Source: JBBDWK01 sp040902885
Lineage (GTDB): Bacteria > Acidobacteriota > Terriglobia > Bryobacterales > Bryobacteraceae
DNA length: 64,000 bases
Reading direction: 5' to 3'
Assembly: GCA_040902885.1 (NCBI GenBank)
Contig: JBBDWK010000057.1
Span: 57,093 to 121,092 of the forward strand
The notes under the pieces were generated by a model. That model saw nothing but the letters and a program-made list of their open reading frames with translations, was not told the origin of the DNA and did not search any database. The position numbers and the translations under genes are program-made. This document shows positions 25,162 to 34,203 of the stretch, piece by piece. The number at the start of each line of letters is the position of its first letter. Within the stretch, counting starts at the first letter, position 1.

Positions 25162-26301
25162 CTACTCCACTTCGCGAGGCGCGGTGTAACCGGCTTTGGC
25201 GATGATGGAGTACTTGATGGGCTTGCCCTTCTCGTCGACGACCCGCAACGGCTCGTTGTTGGCTGGGTTCACCAGCTCCACTTTGATCTTGCGGAACTTG
25301 CCGTCTCTTACCTGGTTCGAGGGCTGGTAGGCGATGGAGTACTGGTTTCGCAGGGAGTGGGAGATCGCCCCGAAGATGCTTGGGAACTCGCCGTAGAACC
25401 TGGGGAAATACGACTGTCCGCCGGTTTCCTTGGCGAAGGTTCGCATCTGGTTATCGGCCTGCAGAAAGTCGAGGCGCGCGATGGAGCCCATGTAACCGCG
25501 CGCGTCGTACCACTCGCGGAGGGCCTGCATCAGCCCGATCGCGTAGATTGGCACGGCCGAGTCCTGCAGCGACTTGCGGGTCTTGTCGAAGGTGAGCTTG
25601 CTGAACGTGTCCATGCCCGAGGCGATCAGGACGATGGCCTTGCGGCCTTCGATCTCCGACATGCGTTCCGCCGTGTCCGTGACGGCGTCGTAGAGATTGG
25701 ACTCTGAGAATGCGGCGATACGCAGCCTCTGCATGGCTTCGTGAGCCTTGCGCTTGTCGGTCGAGAAATCCGACAGGATCTCCGGGCGAAGGTCGTACGC
25801 CACCACGGCCACGTAGTCTTCCGGCTTCAGGGTTTCCAGGAAGCCGTAAGCGGCCGTGAGCGTCTGATACCAGGTCTCGCCCCAGTACTGTTGGAACAGG
25901 TTGCTGAACTCGATCACCAGGCACACCGTCATGGGCGCTTCGCCCATGCTGAAATTGGCGACCTTCTGCGGAACGTTGTCCTCGAGAATCCGGAAATTGC
26001 CAGCCGGGATATTGGGGATGAAGCGGCCCTTGTTGTCGAGCACGGAAACGTCCACGTTGACGACATCGACGTCGCTTTTGAAGCTGGGAAGTCCGGCGGG
26101 AAGGTCGGCCTGGTCCTTCTTGGCCTCGTTTATGCGGGAAGGAATTTTCGGCAGCTCGGCCTCGCGCCCATCGCCCTTCCTGCGTGGTTTGGCAACGCTC
26201 TCGCCGACGTCCTTGCGAGGGCCTTCCTGGCTTAGCGAAAGCCCGGAGAGCACCAGCAGAAAAGCAAACAGACTGAGGAGCACGGATTTCCAGGTCTTCA
26301 T
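25162..26301 (-). CDS. VWFA-related acidobacterial secreted protein
   Basis: This 379-aa protein has a signal peptide (residues 1-24), a charged spacer, the pre-VWA strand region typical of the acidobacterial VWFA-related family (VDVVNVDVSVLDNKGRFIPN then LEDNVPQKVANFSMGEAPMT), and a von Willebrand A domain (about 120-330; EGRKAIVLIASGMDTFSKLT; QTGGQS-like KETGGQSYFPR). The MIDAS motif DxSxS is degenerate (EFSNL), as in many of these proteins. Function unknown; the family is a taxonomic marker of Acidobacteriota. AGGTGAG precedes the ATG; TATAGT near 26323 may be its -10. Confidence 0.85.
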   Translation of the reverse strand: MKTWKSVLLSLFAFLLVLSGLSLSQEGPRKDVGESVAKPRRKGDGREAELPKIPSRINEAKKDQADLPAGLPSFKSDVDVVNVDVSVLDNKGRFIPNIPAGNFRILEDNVPQKVANFSMGEAPMTVCLVIEFSNLFQQYWGETWYQTLTAAYGFLETLKPEDYVAVVAYDLRPEILSDFSTDKRKAHEAMQRLRIAAFSESNLYDAVTDTAERMSEIEGRKAIVLIASGMDTFSKLTFDKTRKSLQDSAVPIYAIGLMQALREWYDARGYMGSIARLDFLQADNQMRTFAKETGGQSYFPRFYGEFPSIFGAISHSLRNQYSIAYQPSNQVRDGKFRKIKVELVNPANNEPLRVVDEKGKPIKYSIIAKAGYTAPREVE

Positions 26302-26411
26302 GGACTCACCTGAGGTTGACTATACCAAACTAACTGGACGGGCGAACGAGGCGAAGGGTTTCCACAACTCGGAGGCCGGGACGAGCCATCGGGCGTCCCG
26401 GCCCCGTCAAG

Positions 26412-27350
26412 TTACTCAGGCTTCTGAATGCTTCGGACCTTGTTCATCAGCGGGCTTCTGCCTTCCACCACCTTGTAATCCGGCGGCACCTCGAAGAGCG
26501 AACGCCCCGGCTCGGACCGTTGGAGAAGGCTCAGGCGGAAGTTGGTTTCACCGAAGCGCGGGTCGTTACGCTTGCTCGATACCACCAATTGCAGCTCCGG
26601 CGAATACCAGCGCTCGGAAACGATCTCGATGGGCCGGTCATTGCCGATCTGGCCGGCGGGAATGGTCGTAGTCGTTTTCGTGCCTTCGGCAATGACTCCC
26701 TCGATGGTCTGCTTGCCAAGCGAGACCGTGCTGGTCTCACCGAGGGGCGGTCCGGCGGGTGGCGCCGGAATTGCGCGATGGAATACCACATCTCCTCTCG
26801 GAGGCGGCGGCGGGAGCGGAGGCCCCTCGCCTACCCACTCAACACGCTGGCCGGCCGTTGGCGGGCCGCCCGGGCCGGGTCCAATCGATCCTGCTACGAT
26901 GCCGAAAGTCTGGCCCGTTGCAGCGGTCGCCCGCGTAAATGTTGGCGGCGCGAGCTTGCGCGCCGTCTTCGTTTGCGGATCCAGGATGTAATGAACGCCC
27001 GCCACAGGGTCGTTGATAAAGATCGTCTCGTGCGGCTCGCTCGCGACGGCCCAGGGACCCACGGCTCCCAGCTTTTCCTGCCTCCGCGTTCGGCCCTCGG
27101 CGTCCCGGGCAACGGAGGCAGTGTTCTTGCGCGTGATGCGGTTGCCGTCTGCCAGCGGCTGCACCGTTTCGGTAACCGCCTCTGCCGAGTAAGGCGCCTG
27201 CTTCACCACTTTTCCCGGGCTCATCTCGGAGGAGTAAGCGAAGCCAATGTGAGGGCCGACATTTCCCGGCGCCGGTTGGGCTACCAATATTGTGCCGTTC
27301 GCGATTGCCAGCAGAACGGCTCCCGTTAACCACGATGATCGCGTTTCCAT
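26412..27350 (-). CDS. Exported hypothetical protein, third gene of the sigma/anti-sigma operon
   Basis: This 312-aa protein has a signal peptide (METRSSWLTGAVLLAIANGT then ILVAQ), followed by beta-rich sequence (EAVTETVQPLADGNRITRKN; GPWAVASEPHETIFINDPVAGVHYILDP in part), a Gly/Pro-rich middle, and a conserved-looking C-terminus (ERWYSPELQLVVSSKRNDPR, GETNFRLSLLQRSEP). Similar proteins are common in acidobacteria next to ECF sigma factors. I know of no function. GGAGAGG lies just before the chosen ATG; an upstream extension overlaps the anti-sigma gene. Confidence 0.7.
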   Translation of the reverse strand: METRSSWLTGAVLLAIANGTILVAQPAPGNVGPHIGFAYSSEMSPGKVVKQAPYSAEAVTETVQPLADGNRITRKNTASVARDAEGRTRRQEKLGAVGPWAVASEPHETIFINDPVAGVHYILDPQTKTARKLAPPTFTRATAATGQTFGIVAGSIGPGPGGPPTAGQRVEWVGEGPPLPPPPPRGDVVFHRAIPAPPAGPPLGETSTVSLGKQTIEGVIAEGTKTTTTIPAGQIGNDRPIEIVSERWYSPELQLVVSSKRNDPRFGETNFRLSLLQRSEPGRSLFEVPPDYKVVEGRSPLMNKVRSIQKPE

Positions 27351-27369
27351 TGTTCCTCTCCAGTTTGAA

Positions 27370-27957
27370 CTACCATACGAACCGCACCGCCCTCGCGGCG
27401 CCGTCATAACCCAACAGCACATCCGCCTGAATACGCTCAAAAGCCCGCTCTTCATTCACGGGCAGGCCGAAGGTGGCCATCGCGGAGCGAGGCAGCCTCA
27501 CCCGAACCAGCCGCGACCCGTCCAGACCGGCGAGCGTATCCATCGGATCGAGCGGCAGGAATTCGGTGACGATCTCTTGGCCGCGCACGTCGGTCGCCGC
27601 GGCCGGCGTCCTGCGGGCTATCGGTTCCTCCGGCTGCGTCCCGATCAACGCCGTCAACACAACCGCGCCCACCGCCGCGGCAGCGGCCGTAAATGCCCAC
27701 CGCCTCCACACCCGCGGCGTCACGTTTTGGTGGAAGGCTTCGGCCAGAGCGGCTTCTACCCGGAGGGAGGGAACCTGCGCCATATCCAGCGCCGCAAGCT
27801 CCTTGAGCGACGACAACAGGTCCCGCTGCTTCTCCAAGCAGCCGGCGCAACGCTCGCAGGCGCGGCAATGGGACAGGGCTTCTTCCCGAAGCGCGGGCGT
27901 CAGGCCTTCATCCCGCGCCAGGTCCGTCAGTATGCTCTCGAAACCGTAGCACGTCAT
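27370..27957 (-). CDS. Anti-sigma factor with zinc-finger-like HCxxC motif
   Basis: This 195-aa protein begins with an anti-sigma zinc-finger region (ALSHCRACERCAGCLEKQRD; His plus CxxC), then a TM helix near residues 88-108 (FTAAAAAVGAVVLTALIG) and a periplasmic C-terminal domain (about 87 aa). It should hold the ECF sigma factor at the membrane until a signal arrives. The ATG at 27955-27957 overlaps the sigma stop (ATGA), which fixes the start; an earlier GTG at 27966 is less likely. Confidence 0.8.
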   Translation of the reverse strand: MTCYGFESILTDLARDEGLTPALREEALSHCRACERCAGCLEKQRDLLSSLKELAALDMAQVPSLRVEAALAEAFHQNVTPRVWRRWAFTAAAAAVGAVVLTALIGTQPEEPIARRTPAAATDVRGQEIVTEFLPLDPMDTLAGLDGSRLVRVRLPRSAMATFGLPVNEERAFERIQADVLLGYDGAARAVRFVW

Positions 27958-28565
27958 GCCAGACACCTCGTGTTGGCCGCCCTCAGTTTTTCCAGAAGCA
28001 ACGCGCGGGCGCGGTGCAGGCGCGAGCGTATGGTTCCCACGGCAGATCCCGTCACCGACGCCGCTTCGGCATAGCTCATCTCGTGCAGATCGCAGAGCAC
28101 CACGGCTTCGCGATAGCGGGCCGGCAGCGCGAGGATAGCCTTCCGCAGCCCGTCAATGCGCTCCGTCCGGGCCATCTCCGACAGCGTATCGCCGGAAACA
28201 ATCAGCTCGGCCGGCACCTGATCGCCGTTCCCGAATTCCTCGCCAATGGGTACGAAAGAGCGGTCGCGCTCCAGGCAGCGCAACGTGAAATTGCGGGCGA
28301 TCCCATAGAGCCAGGAACCGAGAGAGCCGCGCCTGGCATCGTAATTCCGCGTGTCCTTGATCAAAACCATAAAAACTTCCTGGGCGACTTCCTCCGCAAC
28401 CGCGGCAGAGCCGCTCATGTGCAGCGCAAACCGGTAAACGGCGCCGCGATGCCGCCGGTAGAGCACGGTGAACGCGTCCTCGTCGCCCTTGCGCATCCGC
28501 TGCAAGAGACTTTCGTCGCTTGGCACAATCGGCTCCGGCCCCTCGCCTGTTGGACGCTCTGCCAT
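27954..28565 (-). CDS. ECF (extracytoplasmic function) RNA polymerase sigma factor
   Basis: This 203-aa sigma-70 family protein has region 2 (FTVLYRRHRGAVYRFALHMS, EEVAQEVFMVLIKD, GSLGSWLYGIARN) and region 4 (LPARYREAVVLCDLHEMSYA, VTGSAVGTIRSRLHRARALL). It would direct RNA polymerase to envelope-stress or similar promoters, perhaps its own. It is first in a three-gene operon with its anti-sigma factor and an exported protein. Confidence 0.92.
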   Translation of the reverse strand: MAERPTGEGPEPIVPSDESLLQRMRKGDEDAFTVLYRRHRGAVYRFALHMSGSAAVAEEVAQEVFMVLIKDTRNYDARRGSLGSWLYGIARNFTLRCLERDRSFVPIGEEFGNGDQVPAELIVSGDTLSEMARTERIDGLRKAILALPARYREAVVLCDLHEMSYAEAASVTGSAVGTIRSRLHRARALLLEKLRAANTRCLA

Positions 28566-28622
28566 GCCCGCTGTTAGGGATTCAGCCGGATCAGGGGAAA
28601 AGTTCCAGAAGTTGATGACGTT

Positions 28623-29369
28623 TTATTGGACCCAGGGGCCTTGGCCGGATCGATTCTTGCGCATGTAGACCTGGAATTTTCTCTTGGCGCGCTGAACCTT
28701 CCAGTCCTGATAACGCTGGCGGAGGGGATTGAAAGAAAAGTTGGTGCGAAGCAAACGGGAGCGCAGATAGAAGTAGCCGAAGACCATGCCGCCCAAGTGG
28801 GCGACGTGGCTCACGCTGCTGTTGCTGCCCATGGCGCTGAGGAAGGCGATGGCCCCCAGGATCATGACGAAATACTTCGCCTTGATGGGGAAAAGGAAGG
28901 AAAACAGAACGATGCGATCCGGGTAGAGCAGCCCGAATGCCAGCAGAAGGCCGTAGATGGCGCCCGAAGCCCCGATGGTCCGAACGTCCAGGCTTCCCAC
29001 CATGGCGTTCACAACCACGTCGCAGATGCCCGCGCCGACTCCGCAGATGAAGTAGTACTGCAGGAAGCGCTTGGTGCCCCAGGTACGCTCCAGATCGGCC
29101 CCGAACATCCAGAGCGTCAGCATGTTGAAGAGAATATGCCCAAACCCATAGGGGCTGTGCAGGAACATGTACGTGAACAGTTGCCAGATGGCAAAGTGTT
29201 CCAATACGGCGCGCGGCGCGAGAGCGAAAATCTGGAAGACCTGGCCGAGCGGCGTCCTGGCGGTCAGAAAATAAAGAACGAACAGGGCGATGTTGATAAT
29301 GAGAAGCCACTTGACCCCTGGCGGGAAGTAGCTTGAAAGGGAGGAAGTCTGGTACCGGTTATACCTCAT
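28623..29369 (-). CDS. Rhomboid family intramembrane serine protease
   Basis: This 248-aa protein has six or more TM segments and the rhomboid catalytic dyad: Ser in TIGASGAIYGLL and His in VSHVAHLGGMVFGY, plus the N-terminal-side FTYMFLHSPYGFGHILFNM stretch with the oxyanion-stabilising His/Asn. It would cleave TM proteins within the membrane. A basic C-terminal tail (QRAKRKFQVYMRKNRSG) follows. It is upstream of the sigma operon on the same strand, with 57 nt between. Confidence 0.92.
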   Translation of the reverse strand: MRYNRYQTSSLSSYFPPGVKWLLIINIALFVLYFLTARTPLGQVFQIFALAPRAVLEHFAIWQLFTYMFLHSPYGFGHILFNMLTLWMFGADLERTWGTKRFLQYYFICGVGAGICDVVVNAMVGSLDVRTIGASGAIYGLLLAFGLLYPDRIVLFSFLFPIKAKYFVMILGAIAFLSAMGSNSSVSHVAHLGGMVFGYFYLRSRLLRTNFSFNPLRQRYQDWKVQRAKRKFQVYMRKNRSGQGPWVQ

Positions 29370-29387
29370 GGCCCTGAATTCAGAATA

Positions 29388-29675
29388 TCACTGCGGAGCC
29401 GGATCGTTCCGGTGTCCGTATCGGTTGAGGACCGTGGCAAAGACCTGCAGTGCGATTGCGCCCACAAGCCAGACCTGCCAGTGCGAGAAGAGACCGTCCG
29501 CGATGCCGAATTCAGACGTCCATCTCAAATCCGCCGCGATACGCCATGCGGCCAGGACAAAAGCCGTCATCGAGGCCGGGGCGAGCAGGGAACTCACAGC
29601 GAGGGCGATCCTCCGGTTGGCGGCTCGTTTCCCGTGAACGTTCGGACCTCTCCCCAGCCGGACGCGCACCAGCAT
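29388..29675 (-). CDS. Small hypothetical membrane protein
   Basis: About 95 aa with two hydrophobic helices (residues 22-44, LAVSSLLAPASMTAFVLAAW; residues 66-86, VWLVGAIALQVFATVL). The ATG at 29675 is chosen over a longer antisense-like extension into the oxidoreductase gene. It precedes the rhomboid gene on the same strand by 18 nt. No family recognised. Confidence 0.55.
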   Translation of the reverse strand: MLVRVRLGRGPNVHGKRAANRRIALAVSSLLAPASMTAFVLAAWRIAADLRWTSEFGIADGLFSHWQVWLVGAIALQVFATVLNRYGHRNDPAPQ

Positions 29676-29754
29676 TGGATTTAATCTAACAGAAAATCCT
29701 CCGTGTCCCCATCTCCCAATTGCGATACAGTATTCGTTCGGAAACGAGAATCGT

Positions 29755-30915
29755 ATGCGTAAATTGAAAACCGCAGTATTCGGGACCGGATTCATGGGAA
29801 GGGTCCATACGGAAGGCATTCGCCGCCTTGGGAACGTGGAGGTAGCGGCCATCGCGGCCAGCAGCCAGGAGAAAGCGCGGACGTTCGCCGATGAAGTGGG
29901 CGTGGAAGGGGCCACGGGCGACTACCGCACCCTGCTGGCGAATCCGGAGATCGATGCCGTGCACGTCTGCACGCCCAATGCGCTGCACTTCCCGATGGCC
30001 ATGGCCGCCATGGAGGCGGGAAAGCACGTCTTGTGCGAGAAACCACTCGCGGTGTCCGCGGAAGAGGGACGGCAACTGGTGGCTCTCGCCAAGGCAAGGA
30101 ACGCAGCCAACTGCACGTTCCACAACCTGCGCTACTATCCGATAGTGCAGCACATCCGGCGGCTGCGCGAAACGGGCGAGCTGGGCGAGATCTACGCGGT
30201 GCAGGGAACCTATTCGCAGGACTGGCTCTACTACGACACGGACTGGAACTGGCGCATCGACGCCGCCGCCAACGGTCCTTCGCGGGCCTTCGCCGACATC
30301 GGCACTCACTGGTGCGACATGATCGAGCACACCACGGGCCTGCGCATCACCTCCGTGTGCGCCGATCTGCAAACCTTTCACAAGACCCGCAAGCGCCCCA
30401 AGGGATCGGTTGAGACCTTCGCCGGAAAACTTTTGAAGCCGGAAGACTACGAAGAGGTGGCGATCGAGAGCGAGGACTTTGCCGCCGTGATGCTGCGGCT
30501 GGGCGACCGGGCGCGCGGTGCGTTTACGGTCAGCCAGGTCTCGGCGGGACGCAAGAACCAGTTGCGCATCGAGATCTACGGATCGAAGTGCTCGGTTGTG
30601 TGGGATCAGGAACAGCCCGACTCGCTGTGGATCGGCCATCGCAACGGCAACAATCAGTCGATCGTCAAGGATCCATCGTTGCTCGAGGAGAAGGCGCGCA
30701 CGTTCGCCGACCTCCCCGGAGGCCACAGCGAAGGCTACGACGACACCTTCAAGCAGGTGTTCCGCCGGTTCTACCGCACGGTGGCTGACCGGAACGCGCC
30801 CGTCGATTATCCGCAGTTCTCGGATGGATTGCGGCAGCTCCAGATTTTGGAAAAGGTGCTCGAAAGCTCGGCGCGCCACGCCTGGGTGGACGTGGCTCAG
30901 GCGGCGTCGGCATAG
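29755..30915 (+). CDS. Gfo/Idh/MocA family oxidoreductase
   Basis: This 386-aa NAD(P)-dependent dehydrogenase has an N-terminal Rossmann domain with AVFGTGFMGRVH and the family motif CEKPLAVS (EKP with catalytic Lys), then an alpha/beta C-terminal domain (FADIGTHWCDMIEHTTG, with the His-containing active-site motif). It probably oxidises or rearranges a sugar, inositol or related polyol. GATACAGTAT lies some 25 nt before the ATG as a possible -10. First gene of a run with the RidA-like and aminotransferase genes. Confidence 0.9.
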   Translation: MRKLKTAVFGTGFMGRVHTEGIRRLGNVEVAAIAASSQEKARTFADEVGVEGATGDYRTLLANPEIDAVHVCTPNALHFPMAMAAMEAGKHVLCEKPLAVSAEEGRQLVALAKARNAANCTFHNLRYYPIVQHIRRLRETGELGEIYAVQGTYSQDWLYYDTDWNWRIDAAANGPSRAFADIGTHWCDMIEHTTGLRITSVCADLQTFHKTRKRPKGSVETFAGKLLKPEDYEEVAIESEDFAAVMLRLGDRARGAFTVSQVSAGRKNQLRIEIYGSKCSVVWDQEQPDSLWIGHRNGNNQSIVKDPSLLEEKARTFADLPGGHSEGYDDTFKQVFRRFYRTVADRNAPVDYPQFSDGLRQLQILEKVLESSARHAWVDVAQAASA

Positions 30916-30925
30916 GAGGAATACG

Positions 30926-31375
30926 ATGCGATTAGCCGGGTTGATTGCCGCGCTCAGTGTTATATTTGCAATGCCAGCGATGCCACAGAAGAAAGCCAAG
31001 GAGTTTCTCAACCCCATTGGAAAGGGCAAGCCGCCGGGCTACACGCGGGTGGTCACGTCGCCGCCCGGAAAGATGGTCTTCGTTTCCGGGACGGCGGGCT
31101 CGGATGCCGAGGGAAAGATGCCGCCGGATTTTTCCGCCCAGGCGAAGAACACTTTCGAGAACCTTGGCCGGTGCCTCGCCGCGGCCGGGGCCAAGTGGTC
31201 CGACGTGGTGAAGATCAACTATTTCATTAGCGACATGGCGAACACGGCGGAGCTGCGGAAGGTCCGCGCGAACTACCTCAACATGGAGAATCCGCCCGCC
31301 GCCACGCTGGTGCAGGCGGGCATCGGGAAGGGCGTGCTGCTCGAAGTGGAGTTGATCGCCATCGTCACGGAGTGA
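30926..31375 (+). CDS. RidA-family protein, exported
   Basis: This 149-aa protein has a signal peptide (MRLAGLIAALSVIFAMPAMP) followed by a RidA/YjgF domain (TSPPGKMVFVSGTAG; DFSAQAKNTFENLGRCLAAAG; PPAATLVQAGIGKGVLLEVE). RidA deaminates reactive enamines/imines in the cytoplasm; exported relatives are known and their role is unclear. The conserved Arg usually before VEhtL positions is replaced by Gln (TLVQAG), so deaminase activity is doubtful. AGGAGG sits 8 nt before the ATG. Confidence 0.85.
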   Translation: MRLAGLIAALSVIFAMPAMPQKKAKEFLNPIGKGKPPGYTRVVTSPPGKMVFVSGTAGSDAEGKMPPDFSAQAKNTFENLGRCLAAAGAKWSDVVKINYFISDMANTAELRKVRANYLNMENPPAATLVQAGIGKGVLLEVELIAIVTE

Positions 31376-31396
31376 GCGTGACCCCACGGAGTGAGC

Positions 31397-32686
31397 ATGA
31401 CTAAAGCCGAAATCATTCTTGCCAACCGCGAGTACCTGTTTCCGGCGGTCTTCCATTACTACCGGGAGCCGCTGGTAATCGCTTGCGCCAAGGACCAGTA
31501 TGTGTGGGACGCGGACGGCAACCAGTACCTGGACTTTTTCGGCGGCATCGTCACCGTCGGCGTGGGACATTGCAACGAAGAGGTGAACCGCAAGGTTCAC
31601 GCGCAGCTCGACCGGTTGCAGCACGTTTCCACCGTCTTCGCCAATGAGCCGCAAGCCGCGCTCGCAAAGAAGATTGCCTCCATCACGCCGGAAGGGAAGC
31701 TGACCAAATCGTTCTTCACGAACAGCGGCACGGAGGCCAACGAGACAGCGGTGCTCGCGGCCCGCTGCTACACGGGTTCGACGGAGATTGTCGCGCTGCG
31801 GCATTCCTATCACGGGCGCTCCGCTCTGGCCATGACGCTGAGCGGGTCCGCGGGCTGGAGGCTGGGCGGCGTCCCGCAGCCGGGCGTGGTCTATGCGCAC
31901 AACGCCTACTGCTATCGCTGCCCGTTCGGCCTGGCCTACCCGGATTGCGGCGTGCGCTGCGCGACCGACATGGAGGAGCTGATCCGTACATCCACCTCCG
32001 GCCGGATCGCCGGTTTCATTGCCGAGCCGATTCAGGGCGTGGGCGGCTTCATCACGCCTCCCAAGGAATACTTCCCGATCGTGGCCGACATCGTGCGCCG
32101 CTATGGGGGCGTCTTCATCAGCGACGAGGTGCAGACCGCCTGGGGCCGCACCGGCGGCAAATGGTTTGGCATCGAGCAGTACGGCGTGACGCCGGACATC
32201 ATCACCAGCGCCAAGGGGCTTGGCAACGGAATGCCCATCGGCGTGACGGTGGCGAAGCCCGAGGTGGCGGACGCGATGCGCGGGTTGACCATCTCCACCT
32301 TCGGTGGAAATCCGGTATCGGCGACGGCGGGCAAGGCGGTTCTCGATTTCATTGAAGAGCGCAACTTGCTGCGGAACTGCGAGGAGACCGGCGCCTATCT
32401 TCGCGAGAAGCTGCTGGAGCTTCAGGAGAAGCACCCGCTCATCGGCGAAGTGCGCGGCATGGGGTTGTTGCAGGCGCTGGAGCTGGTGGAAGACCGCAAT
32501 TCGCGCGCGCCGGCGACGGCCGCCACCGCCCGGATGCTGGAGGCCACGCGCGAGAGCCGCATTCTGGTGGGAAAAGGAGGCCTCGACGGGAACGTGATCC
32601 GCATCTCGCCCCCCATGAATATCGGCCGCGGGGACGTGGACGAGTTCGCGCGGCGGCTCGACCGCAGCTTCAGCGCGGTTGGCTAG
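31397..32686 (+). CDS. Class III PLP-dependent aminotransferase
   Basis: About 429 aa, class III aminotransferase resembling AGXT2/4-aminobutyrate enzymes: DADGNQYLDFFGGIVTVGVG, NSGTEANETAVLAAR, SDEVQTAWGRTG (Asp binding the PLP ring N), and Schiff-base Lys in ITSAKGLGNGMPIG. It moves an amino group between an omega- or alpha-amino acid and a keto acid. ATG at 31397 is preferred to GTG at 31391 because GGAG lies 5-8 nt before it. It follows the RidA-like gene by 21 nt. Confidence 0.9.
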   Translation: MTKAEIILANREYLFPAVFHYYREPLVIACAKDQYVWDADGNQYLDFFGGIVTVGVGHCNEEVNRKVHAQLDRLQHVSTVFANEPQAALAKKIASITPEGKLTKSFFTNSGTEANETAVLAARCYTGSTEIVALRHSYHGRSALAMTLSGSAGWRLGGVPQPGVVYAHNAYCYRCPFGLAYPDCGVRCATDMEELIRTSTSGRIAGFIAEPIQGVGGFITPPKEYFPIVADIVRRYGGVFISDEVQTAWGRTGGKWFGIEQYGVTPDIITSAKGLGNGMPIGVTVAKPEVADAMRGLTISTFGGNPVSATAGKAVLDFIEERNLLRNCEETGAYLREKLLELQEKHPLIGEVRGMGLLQALELVEDRNSRAPATAATARMLEATRESRILVGKGGLDGNVIRISPPMNIGRGDVDEFARRLDRSFSAVG

Positions 32687-32694
32687 CGGGTGAG

Positions 32695-32709
32695 GCGGGT
32701 TAAACCCGC
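32695..32709. repeat. Hairpin between aminotransferase and sulfatase genes
   Basis: GCGGGTT-A-AACCCGC is a perfect 7-bp inverted repeat, placed just after the aminotransferase stop. No T-tract follows, so an intrinsic terminator is unproven. It resembles the other short palindromes of this window. Confidence 0.45.
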
Positions 32710-32766
32710 TCCACTTGCGCACCGAAATAGTGCGGACCTTCACGCAGTAAAGATACACTGGTCGCG

Positions 32767-34119
32767 ATGAATCGCAGACAGTTCATAGGATCGCTGAGCG
32801 CCGGTGCGGCGGCCGCGCAGACCCGGCGGACCGCGGCGCCGAACATACTGCTGATCGTGGCCGACGATCTGGGATACGGCGACCTGGGATGTTACGGACA
32901 GACGCGGATTCAGACGCCGAACCTGGACCGGCTGGCCGCCGAAGGCGTCCGGTTCTCTCAAGCCTACGCGGGAAGCACCGTCTGCGCCCCGTCGCGCTGC
33001 TGCCTGATGACCGGCCTGCACACTGGCCACGCGCGCACTCGCGGCAACAAATTTCCCGATCTTCCGCTGCGCCCTCAGGACATCACCATCGCCGAAGTGC
33101 TCAAGCAGGCGGGCTACCGGTGCGGCATATTCGGCAAGTGGTCGCTGGGCGGTCTTTCAACGACGGGCTATCCATTGCGCAAGGGTTTTGACGAGTGGTT
33201 CGGATTCTTCAGCCAGACCCACGCTCACACCTACTACCCCGATCATCTGCTGCACAACGAGCGCGAAGTTTTGCTGCGCGGCAACTTCGGCGTGGGCAAG
33301 AAGAAGGATTATGCGCACGACCTGGTCACCCAGTACGCGCTGCGCTACCTGGAGCAGCGCGACGAGCGGCCCTTCTTCGTGCACCTGGCTTACACCATCC
33401 CGCACGCCAACAACGAAATGGGCCGCGATACCGGCAATGGAATGGAAGTGCCCACGGACGCGCCCTATTCGGGCCGCAACTGGCCGCAACAGGAGAAGAA
33501 TTTCGCGGCCATGATTACGCGCATGGATTCCGACGTGGGAAAGGTCATGGATCAGTTGAAGGCATCCGGCCGAGACGAGAACACGCTGGTCGTCTTCACG
33601 AGCGATAACGGGCCGCACAGCGAGGGAGGCCACAATCCGAGTTTTTTTGAGAGCAGAGGGCCTCTGCGGGGAATCAAGCGCGACATGTACGAGGGAGGAA
33701 TCCGCGTACCCACGCTCGCTCGCTGGCCGGGCAAGATTCAAGCCGGCCGTGTGAGCGATCAGGTCATGGCGTTCTGGGACCTGCTGCCCACCTGCGCGGA
33801 GCTTGCGGGCGCGAAGCCCCCGGAGGGTTTGGACGGCATTTCCATGGCGCCCGCGCTTCTGGGCAAGCTCCAGCGCGACCACGAGTATCTGTATTGGGAG
33901 TTTCACGAACGGGGCTTCCATCAGGCGGTCCGGATGGGAGACTGGAAAGGCGTGCGACTGGGGTCGCGGCAGCCCGTGGAACTCTACAATCTTTCGACGG
34001 ATTTAAGCGAACGCGAAAATGTCGCCGGGCGGCATCCGGAAGTAGCCTCGAAGATTGAGCGCATTCTGCAAACGGCCCGCACCGAATCGGCGGAGTGGCC
34101 AATCAAAGAGCGAAATTAG
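32767..34119 (+). CDS. Sulfatase (arylsulfatase-type), formylglycine-dependent
   Basis: This 450-aa enzyme has the S1 sulfatase signature CAPSRCCLMTG, whose Cys is oxidised to formylglycine, preceded by metal-binding NILLIVADDLGYGDLG and later FTSDNGPHSEGG and GIKRDMYEGGIRVP. A short Tat-like N-terminus (MNRRQFIGSLSAGAAAAQ) suggests export. It would remove sulfate from glycans or aryl sulfates. TACACT ends 7 nt before the ATG with no Shine-Dalgarno. Confidence 0.92.
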   Translation: MNRRQFIGSLSAGAAAAQTRRTAAPNILLIVADDLGYGDLGCYGQTRIQTPNLDRLAAEGVRFSQAYAGSTVCAPSRCCLMTGLHTGHARTRGNKFPDLPLRPQDITIAEVLKQAGYRCGIFGKWSLGGLSTTGYPLRKGFDEWFGFFSQTHAHTYYPDHLLHNEREVLLRGNFGVGKKKDYAHDLVTQYALRYLEQRDERPFFVHLAYTIPHANNEMGRDTGNGMEVPTDAPYSGRNWPQQEKNFAAMITRMDSDVGKVMDQLKASGRDENTLVVFTSDNGPHSEGGHNPSFFESRGPLRGIKRDMYEGGIRVPTLARWPGKIQAGRVSDQVMAFWDLLPTCAELAGAKPPEGLDGISMAPALLGKLQRDHEYLYWEFHERGFHQAVRMGDWKGVRLGSRQPVELYNLSTDLSERENVAGRHPEVASKIERILQTARTESAEWPIKERN

Positions 34120-34203
34120 CCTGGCACGACCCAGGTTGACGAAGGCTGCGGGTTTGTAGATCATAGAGCCACGCCTGCCGGGGCTGGCAACAGGAGAGGC
34201 ATT